From Betaproteobacteria bacterium (lineage in GTDB: Bacteria; Pseudomonadota; Gammaproteobacteria; Burkholderiales; Casimicrobiaceae): a stretch of 40,308 nt of DNA. Positions 35,311-40,308 of the stretch are shown here, piece after piece (position 1 is the stretch's first letter; each line of letters begins with the position of its first letter). The stretch is taken from contig READ01000039.1 in NCBI GenBank assembly GCA_004293675.1, forward strand, positions 1 to 40,308, in the 5' to 3' direction. Made by a program: the position numbers and the translations under genes. A model generated the notes under the pieces. It saw only the letters and a program-made list of their open reading frames with translations. It was not told the DNA's origin and did not search any database.

Positions 35311-36488
35311 ACTTCAAAAAACTCACCGACCAAAACCTTAACGGCAAACGCGTGTTTATTCGCGCCGATCTAAACGTACCGCAGGACGATGCGGGCAACA
35401 TCTCGGACGACACGCGGATTCGCGCTTCTGTGCCAGGTATTCAATTCGCTTTGAAAGCGGGCGCCGCAGTGATGGTGACATCACACTTGGGTCGTCCGAC
35501 CGAAGGGGAATTGAAGCCTGAAGATTCGCTTGCGCCGATTGCAAAACGCTTGTCCGAATTGCTCGGCCAACCGGTTCGTTTGGTTGCGAATTGGGTGGAC
35601 GGCGGCTTTAGCGTTGCGCCTGGAGAAGTGGTGTTGCTTGAAAATTGCCGCTGCAACAAAGGTGAGAAGAAAAACGACGAGACGCTTGCGAGGAAGATGG
35701 CGGTGCTGTGCGACGTTTACGCCAACGACGCCTTCGGCACCGCACATCGCGCCGAGGCCACGACTGAGGGTGTTGCGCGTTTCGCGCCAATGGCCTGTGC
35801 AGGCCCGCTGATGGCGGGCGAGCTTGAGGCGCTGGGAAGCGCGCTGCTGAACCCCAAGCGGCCGCTCGTGGCGATTGTTGCAGGCTCGAAGGTTTCAACG
35901 AAGCTCACGATTCTTGATTCGCTTGCGGACAAGGTGGATCAATTGATTGTGGGTGGTGGCATCGCAAACACCTTTTTGCTGGCGCAGGGTAGGCCCATTG
36001 GAAAATCGCTTGCCGAGCGTGAGCTCGTCGCCGAAGCCAAGAAGATCATCGACAAAATGGCGGCTCGGGGGGCTAGTGTTCCCTTGCCGACCGATGTGGT
36101 GTGTGCCAAGGAGTTTGCACCGACAGCGATTGCAACGACCAAATCAATGGTCGATGTTGCTGACGACGACATGATTCTCGATATCGGACCGCGAAGCGCG
36201 GCAGCGCTCGCGTCGACCATCGCCAACGCAGGAACCATCGTTTGGAACGGACCTGTTGGCGTGTTTGAGTTCCCGCAGTTTGCTGGTGGCACGAAGTCAA
36301 TTGCCAACGCTGTGGCTGCATCCAATGCGTTTTCCATCGCTGGCGGCGGCGACACCATCGCGGCAATCAATCAATTCGGCGTTGCGGATCGGGTGAGTTA
36401 CATCTCAACGGCGGGCGGCGCGTTTTTGGAGTTTCTTGAGGGCAAGGTGTTGCCTGCGGTGGCGGCGCTTGAGGCGCGGGCGAAGTAG
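35307..36488 (+). CDS. pgk: Phosphoglycerate kinase
   Basis: It makes ATP and 3-phosphoglycerate from 1,3-bisphosphoglycerate. The 393-residue protein starts [20 protein letters not shown] and has the substrate-binding DLNVP (21-25), [24 protein letters not shown] and the GGGDT nucleotide loop. Length matches bacterial Pgk. The ATG overlaps the previous gene's stop by 4 nt; an in-frame TTG 10 codons upstream is less likely. A GNAT gene follows after 41 bp; the pyk/fba genes often found next in relatives are absent here. Confidence 0.97.
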   Translation: MNFKKLTDQNLNGKRVFIRADLNVPQDDAGNISDDTRIRASVPGIQFALKAGAAVMVTSHLGRPTEGELKPEDSLAPIAKRLSELLGQPVRLVANWVDGGFSVAPGEVVLLENCRCNKGEKKNDETLARKMAVLCDVYANDAFGTAHRAEATTEGVARFAPMACAGPLMAGELEALGSALLNPKRPLVAIVAGSKVSTKLTILDSLADKVDQLIVGGGIANTFLLAQGRPIGKSLAERELVAEAKKIIDKMAARGASVPLPTDVVCAKEFAPTAIATTKSMVDVADDDMILDIGPRSAAALASTIANAGTIVWNGPVGVFEFPQFAGGTKSIANAVAASNAFSIAGGGDTIAAINQFGVADRVSYISTAGGAFLEFLEGKVLPAVAALEARAK

Positions 36489-36529
36489 CGTTGCACGAGT
36501 CGAGCGATTGCAATCGCAACAGTGAAGCG

Positions 36530-37045
36530 ATGAAAGCGGTGGTGCAAATTCGCGCAGCAACGGTGGAGGATGCGCCGGTACTGGCCGCTGCTGAGATTGA
36601 AACGGCTCAAACGCCGGGTTTGCTCCGCTCTCGGCCGGATGAATTGAATGTGCGCTCTTTCGCGCAGCGCATCGCGGAGCTGGAGGCGCCGGGCAATGCG
36701 GGGCGCTATATCGTGGCCGTCAACGATCTCAACGAGATCGTTGGCCACGCGCTGCTGGATTCGATGTCGCTCGCCCGAATTGCGCATGTGTTTCGGCTGA
36801 CGATTGTCGTGCATCCCGGACATGCCGATCGTGGCGTGGGGCGCGCTTTAATGAATGATTTGCAGCGTTGGGCGCACGACGATTCGCGCGTCGAAAAGAT
36901 TGAACTGCTAGTTCGCGCAACGAATGCGCGTGCCATTCATTTGTATCGAAGCTGCGGTTTCGTAGATGAAGGGCGTTTCGTCAATCGCATCAAGCTCGAT
37001 AACGGCATCTTCATCGACGATCTGGCGATGGCATGGTTTCCGTGA
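36530..37045 (+). CDS. GNAT-family N-acetyltransferase
   Basis: A 171-residue acetyl-CoA-dependent acetyltransferase. The N terminus QIRAATVEDAPVLAA is typical, the acetyl-CoA loop is VHPGHADRGVGRALM, and LLVRATNARAIHLYRSCGFVDEGR is the C-terminal family signature. The substrate (amino acid, protein N terminus or drug) cannot be told. The ATG at 36530 is preferred to a TTG right after pgk. It is probably co-transcribed with pgk. Confidence 0.9.
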   Translation: MKAVVQIRAATVEDAPVLAAAEIETAQTPGLLRSRPDELNVRSFAQRIAELEAPGNAGRYIVAVNDLNEIVGHALLDSMSLARIAHVFRLTIVVHPGHADRGVGRALMNDLQRWAHDDSRVEKIELLVRATNARAIHLYRSCGFVDEGRFVNRIKLDNGIFIDDLAMAWFP

Positions 37046-37209
37046 CCGCCTTTACGCCACAATGTATAGCTTTATCTCGCTAGGCCTTTATAAACAAGGG
37101 CTAGAGGCGTAAAGCCCTTATCTTCGAGGGTTTATAAATATCGATCAAGCGCCTTATTTTTACTGGCGTTGCTACGCCTAGTTGGTTTGGCGCCGTGAGC
37201 TCGGCGACG
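37046..37209. repeat. Palindrome-rich convergent intergenic region
   Basis: Between convergent GNAT and acyl-CoA dehydrogenase genes. CTTTACGCC (37050..37058) pairs with GGCGTAAAG (37106..37114). TTTATAAAC-AAGGGCT (37087..37102) pairs with AGCCCTT (37113..37119) and GTTTATAAA (37130..37138), with a 10-nt insertion in one arm. Further right is CGCC-TTATTTTTACT-GGCG. It may serve as a bidirectional terminator, but T-runs are weak. Confidence 0.65.
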
Positions 37210-38331
37210 CTAGGCCGCCAGCAAACTGTCGCTGTGTCTCGCCAAATGCCAATCCGTGTCGCCCAACGTTGCCGCGATCATGGTGAGTCGTTTGAAGTAG
37301 TGCGACACGTTGAGCTCGTGGGTGACGCCAATGCCGCCGTGCAATTGCACTGCGTTCTGCCCAACGAATCGGCAGGCTTGTCCAACCAATACCTTGGCAG
37401 CCGAAATCGTTTTGGCGCGCGCGGCGGCGTTGGTTTCAGACACAGCCATCGCGGCGTCTATGGCCATTGATCGCGACATTTCAACGTGCATCAACATGTC
37501 AACGGCTCGGTGTTGCAGCGCTTGATTCATGCCGATCGGACGACCAAATTGTTTGCGGGTTTTGAGATATTCAACGGTGAGTTTGTGCAATTCGGTCATC
37601 GCACCGATGGCCTCCGCGCAGAGCGCGGCACAGGCGACGTCGAGCGCGTGGTCAATGGCGGGCTGCGCGCCACCTTGCGTGCCGATCAGTGTGGCTGCAG
37701 CGTTATTGAATTCGATGTCGGCACCGCGTTGCGCATCTTGCATGGGGTAAGCGAGACGCGTTACTCCGGTAGCGTTTGCGTCAACCAAGAACAGCGACGC
37801 ACCCGCGTCTTCGCCAACTTGTGCTGACACCAAAAGATGATCGGCGCAGTCGCCGCCAAGCACAACAACTTTTCGTCCGGTGAGCGTGAAGCCACCGTTC
37901 GCGAAGCTTGCTTTGGTGCCCGTGGACACACGTTCATAGCGCTGTCCGGCATCGGTGTGTGCAAACGCAGCGAGCAAGTCACCGCCGGCGATTCGTTCCA
38001 ACATTCCGGCGCGCTCAATGTCGCTTGCGCCATGGGTGAGCAGCGCGACTGGCAGTAGGCAGCAGCCCAGGTAGGGCTCAACGACCAAGCCGCGACCGAG
38101 TTGCTCCATAACGACCAGCGTGTCGACGCCGTTTCCGCCGAGGCCACCATCGGCTTCGGCAATCGGCAGCGCAGTGACACCGATTTCGGCCAGCTGCGAC
38201 CAGTGAGTCGTTGACCAGCCGGTCGTCGAGCGAATGATCTTCCAGCGATCATCGAACGTATAGTCGCGATCGATGAATTTGATGAGCGTGTCTTTGAGTG
38301 CGCTTTGCTCGTCGCTGAGGGAGAAGTTCAT
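37210..38331 (-). CDS. Acyl-CoA dehydrogenase, small-subunit type
   Basis: An FAD-dependent acyl-CoA dehydrogenase of 373 residues. It resembles the small subunits of two-component enzymes (pimeloyl-CoA dehydrogenase type): MNFSLSDEQSALKDTL at the start, TRKQFGRPIGMNQALQHRAVDM in the helical domain, and QLHGGIGVTHELNVSHYFKRL near the end, a conserved FAD/CoA segment. It lies 48 nt downstream of a larger paralogue, and the pair probably forms a heteromer. Substrate unknown. Confidence 0.9.
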   Translation of the reverse strand: MNFSLSDEQSALKDTLIKFIDRDYTFDDRWKIIRSTTGWSTTHWSQLAEIGVTALPIAEADGGLGGNGVDTLVVMEQLGRGLVVEPYLGCCLLPVALLTHGASDIERAGMLERIAGGDLLAAFAHTDAGQRYERVSTGTKASFANGGFTLTGRKVVVLGGDCADHLLVSAQVGEDAGASLFLVDANATGVTRLAYPMQDAQRGADIEFNNAAATLIGTQGGAQPAIDHALDVACAALCAEAIGAMTELHKLTVEYLKTRKQFGRPIGMNQALQHRAVDMLMHVEMSRSMAIDAAMAVSETNAAARAKTISAAKVLVGQACRFVGQNAVQLHGGIGVTHELNVSHYFKRLTMIAATLGDTDWHLARHSDSLLAA

Positions 38332-38379
38332 AGAGGCATTTGGAGGGTGTGTAGCGGGATTCGTTGAAAGTGCTGGCGC

Positions 38380-39588
38380 TCAGAGGCCGAGCACGAGCTG
38401 GGTGACGATGTTTCGCTGAATCTCGTTAGAGCCGCCGTAGATCGTGGTCTTTCGGAAATTGAAGTAGTGGCCGCTCGCATAGCGATAGGCTTCGTCGGAC
38501 AACCAAGGAGCATCGGGTGCGCCGTCGTCGCCCTCGCGCACGTAAGGGAGCGCGGCGGGACCTGCTGCCATCATCGTAAGCTCGGTTAAGTTCTGCTGAA
38601 TTTCAGATCCCTTGATCTTCAGAAGCGAAGCTTCTGGGCCGGGCGCATGTTTTTCGCGCTCCGCTTCCAGCACCCGAAGCAGAGTTAGTTCAAGGGCGCG
38701 TAAGTCGATTTCAGCTTGTGCGATCTTGTCGCGAAAACGAGCGTCTTCAATCAGCGGTTTGCCGTTGCTCATTGAGTGTTTTGCGACGTGCCGCAATCGT
38801 TTTACGATTCGCTTGCAACGCCCGACACCTGCGATACCGTTTCGCTCGTGTGAGAGCAGAAACTTGGCGTAGGTCCAGCCCTTGTTCTCCTGCCCCACCA
38901 GATTGGCCACTGGCACCTTGACGTTGTCAAACCACACCTCATTCACCTCGTGCTCTTGATCTAGCATGATGATCGGGCGCACGGTGATGCCGGGCGTTTT
39001 CATGTCGATCAATAGGAATGAGATGCCTTCTTGTTGTCGTCCCTCGCTCGATGTTCGAACTAGGCAGAAGATCCAATCGGCGTGTTGCCCGAGTGTGGTC
39101 CAAGTCTTTTGACCATTAACGATGTAGTGCTTGCCAGAGGCGTCAGTGAAGCGTTCGGCTTTCATCTTGAGCGATGCTAGGTCAGAGCCAGAGCCGGGTT
39201 CGCTGTAGCCTTGGCACCACCAGTGCTCACCCGAAAGAATTTTTGGCAGGTAGTAGTGTTGTTGTTCGGCGTTGCCGAAATTCATGATGACAGGCGCCAC
39301 CATGCGAAGACCAAACGGAATCAGAATGGGAGCGCCTTCGTCTGCGGTCACTTCATCAAAGATGTGTTGATGTGTGGAGTCCCAGCCTGTTCCTCCAAAG
39401 GATGCGGGCCAGCCTACGCCTGCCCAGCCGCGCTTGTGCAGCGATCTGTGCCAGCCTAGGTAATCTTCACGATTTAAACGAGCACCTTCGAGCCCCTTCT
39501 TCGCGACCGCTGGGTCAAGTTGGGCTCGCGTGAAGGCTCGTACCTCGCTAGCGAAGGCTTCTTGCTCTGGGGAATATCGTAAGTCCAT
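38380..39588 (-). CDS. Acyl-CoA dehydrogenase, large-subunit type
   Basis: A 402-residue acyl-CoA dehydrogenase, partner of the next gene. Landmarks are WPASFGGTGWDSTHQHIFDEV, the FAD-binding WCQGYSEPGSGSDLASL, KTWTTLGQHADWIFCLVRT, and the C-terminal TIYGGSNEIQRNIV, where the last Ser-Asn-Glu region is a typical family end. It resembles PimC-like large subunits acting on acyl-CoAs in dicarboxylate or steroid-side-chain oxidation. The ATG at 39588 is preferred to a TTG three codons upstream. The fadD gene elsewhere in the window fits general fatty-acid use. Confidence 0.93.
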   Translation of the reverse strand: MDLRYSPEQEAFASEVRAFTRAQLDPAVAKKGLEGARLNREDYLGWHRSLHKRGWAGVGWPASFGGTGWDSTHQHIFDEVTADEGAPILIPFGLRMVAPVIMNFGNAEQQHYYLPKILSGEHWWCQGYSEPGSGSDLASLKMKAERFTDASGKHYIVNGQKTWTTLGQHADWIFCLVRTSSEGRQQEGISFLLIDMKTPGITVRPIIMLDQEHEVNEVWFDNVKVPVANLVGQENKGWTYAKFLLSHERNGIAGVGRCKRIVKRLRHVAKHSMSNGKPLIEDARFRDKIAQAEIDLRALELTLLRVLEAEREKHAPGPEASLLKIKGSEIQQNLTELTMMAAGPAALPYVREGDDGAPDAPWLSDEAYRYASGHYFNFRKTTIYGGSNEIQRNIVTQLVLGL

Positions 39589-39761
39589 TCGCGACAACTT
39601 TCGTTGAGTACACCAATGGCGCTATTGTCGCAAATGAGATCGCCGAAGCTAGTGTTGCTCTTTGATGCGGCAAAGGCGATGCGGTCCAGTGCCCGCACAT
39701 AGCGCTTTACCTTTTCTGCTGACTCGGATTGCAGACAGCAACCCATCGACAACGCTGCGGC

Positions 39762-40085
39762 CTAAGCTTTTAGTGCGGCCTCGAGCTCTCCGCTTTCAGC
39801 CATTTCGCGCATGATGTCGGCCCCGCCAACAAACTCACCATTGATGTAGAGCTGAGGAATGGTGGGCCAACTTGCGTACTGCTTGATGCCTTCGCGGACA
39901 TCATTGTCGGCGAGCACATTGACAGTTACGAAATCGCTGCAACCGGCTGAGTTCAACATTTTCGAAGCGGCGGCGCTGAAGCCGCACTGCGGAAATTGTG
40001 GCGAGCCCTTCATGAAAAGAACGACTTTTTGCGAAGTCACTAGATCGTGGATTTCTTTTTGAACGTCTCGGGTATCGTTTGTCAT
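39762..40085 (-). CDS. grxD: Monothiol glutaredoxin (Grx4/GrxD)
   Basis: A 107-residue monothiol glutaredoxin that binds and passes on [2Fe-2S] clusters with glutathione. The CGFS active site is at 34-37, followed by the conserved WPTIPQLYINGEFVGGADI glutathione-binding region. Length matches GrxD. It lies 120 bp after a double hairpin region that ends the rRNA operon on the same strand, so its promoter must be in 40086-40140 or it depends on read-through. Confidence 0.95.
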   Translation of the reverse strand: MTNDTRDVQKEIHDLVTSQKVVLFMKGSPQFPQCGFSAAASKMLNSAGCSDFVTVNVLADNDVREGIKQYASWPTIPQLYINGEFVGGADIMREMAESGELEAALKA

Positions 40086-40142
40086 GTTGCGCCTATTGAT
40101 TCAACTGTCCGTAGCTGTGAGTTTACCGCGCCGTAAACAACA

Positions 40143-40172
40143 ACGCCCGGTAGATCTAGTCTAGTCGGGCGT
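40143..40172 (-). terminator. Second hairpin downstream of the rRNA operon
   Basis: A 7-bp stem ACGCCCG/CGGGCGT encloses a 16-nt loop. On the minus strand it is followed by TTGTTGTTT; on the plus strand by GGTTTTT. It may back up the first terminator. Confidence 0.5.
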
Positions 40173-40210
40173 GTTGGGTTGGTTTTTCGAAGCGCGCGGC
40201 TCTGAAAACA

Positions 40211-40235
40211 CAAAGCCTCCGAACAGGAGGCTTTG
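40211..40235 (-). terminator. Rho-independent terminator of the rRNA operon
   Basis: CAAAGCCTCC/GGAGGCTTTG forms a 10-bp stem with a 5-nt loop, followed on the minus strand by TGTTTT. It lies about 15 nt after the 5S rRNA end. Confidence 0.85.
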
Positions 40236-40249
40236 GCGGGAATGGGGTT

Positions 40250-40308
40250 TAGTTTGACCCTGACCTACTTTCGCGAGCTATAAGGCTGACTATCATTGGC
40301 GCTGAACT
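40250..40308 (-). rRNA. rrf: 5S ribosomal RNA, 3' part
   Basis: The minus strand reads CAGCGCCAATGATAGT ... GCGAAAGTAGGTCAGGG, matching the 3' third of bacterial 5S rRNA (compare GCGCCGATGGTAGTG and GAGAGTAGGTCA). Only about 60 of 115-120 nt are inside the window. 16S and 23S genes are expected upstream, beyond the right edge. The exact 3' end is estimated. Confidence 0.88.

Noticed and set aside
39474-39752. 92-codon minus-strand frame
   Set aside because: It overlaps the large acyl-CoA dehydrogenase start on the same strand in another frame and has no family features.

Overview
The window looks like chromosomal DNA of a betaproteobacterium, probably from or near Burkholderiales. The evidence is gene content and arrangement: an aceE-aceF-lpdA pyruvate dehydrogenase cluster whose E3 carries its own lipoyl domain, a stand-alone Bug-type tripartite tricarboxylate transporter receptor, a tkt-gap-pgk cluster, methionine synthase split into two genes, and a paired acyl-CoA dehydrogenase locus. 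This is inference from architecture; no database comparison was possible. Nearly all genes are housekeeping or metabolic, and no prophage, integrase, transposase or CRISPR array was seen.

Layout. 0.2-7.0 kb (minus): pyruvate dehydrogenase operon aceE, aceF, a small membrane protein, lpdA and an RraB-like lipoprotein. 7.5-8.4 kb (plus): periplasmic Bug receptor, convergent across a terminator with an exported FKBP isomerase (minus). 9.2-10.9 kb (minus): FadD-type acyl-CoA ligase. 11.4-13.8 kb (plus): ABC-F ATPase Uup and a small membrane protein. 13.9-18.3 kb (minus): amino-acid-type binding protein, DbpA helicase, PanC and a HAD phosphatase. 18.3-19.9 kb (plus): ferredoxin-NADP reductase and aquaporin. 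20.0-25.1 kb (minus): intracellular-looking trypsin-like protease, TPR protein, ABC exporter and MFS exporter. 25.8-30.4 kb (minus): split metH with a vapBC toxin-antitoxin module between its halves. 30.7-37.0 kb (plus): rhodanese, tkt, gap, a DUF4259-like gene, pgk and a GNAT acetyltransferase. 37.2-40.1 kb (minus): two acyl-CoA dehydrogenases and monothiol glutaredoxin. The right edge cuts into the 3' end of a 5S rRNA gene (minus), so an rRNA operon probably continues beyond the window.

The most striking property is the density of short dispersed palindromic repeats. One GC-rich family (C-run/G-run hairpins around a CCCTCTCCCC-type core) sits in frame inside four unrelated genes, lpdA, aceF, uup and metH, each time at a domain linker or surface loop, and it is read in two different frames. 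aceF also carries a second repeat family in its next linker. Other repeats lie between genes, including a 68-bp near-perfect inverted repeat flanking the metH homocysteine-domain gene promoter region, a 101-bp hairpin upstream of fadD, and AT-rich nested palindromes after the rhodanese gene and between the convergent GNAT and acyl-CoA dehydrogenase genes.

Two gene arrangements also stand out. vapBC lies between the two metH genes, with the vapC stop overlapping the metH start (TAATG), and a perfect 10-bp inverted repeat sits in front of vapB. The DUF4259-like gene sits between gap and pgk and overlaps the pgk start (ATGA). Both suggest accessory genes that became translationally coupled to core metabolic genes.
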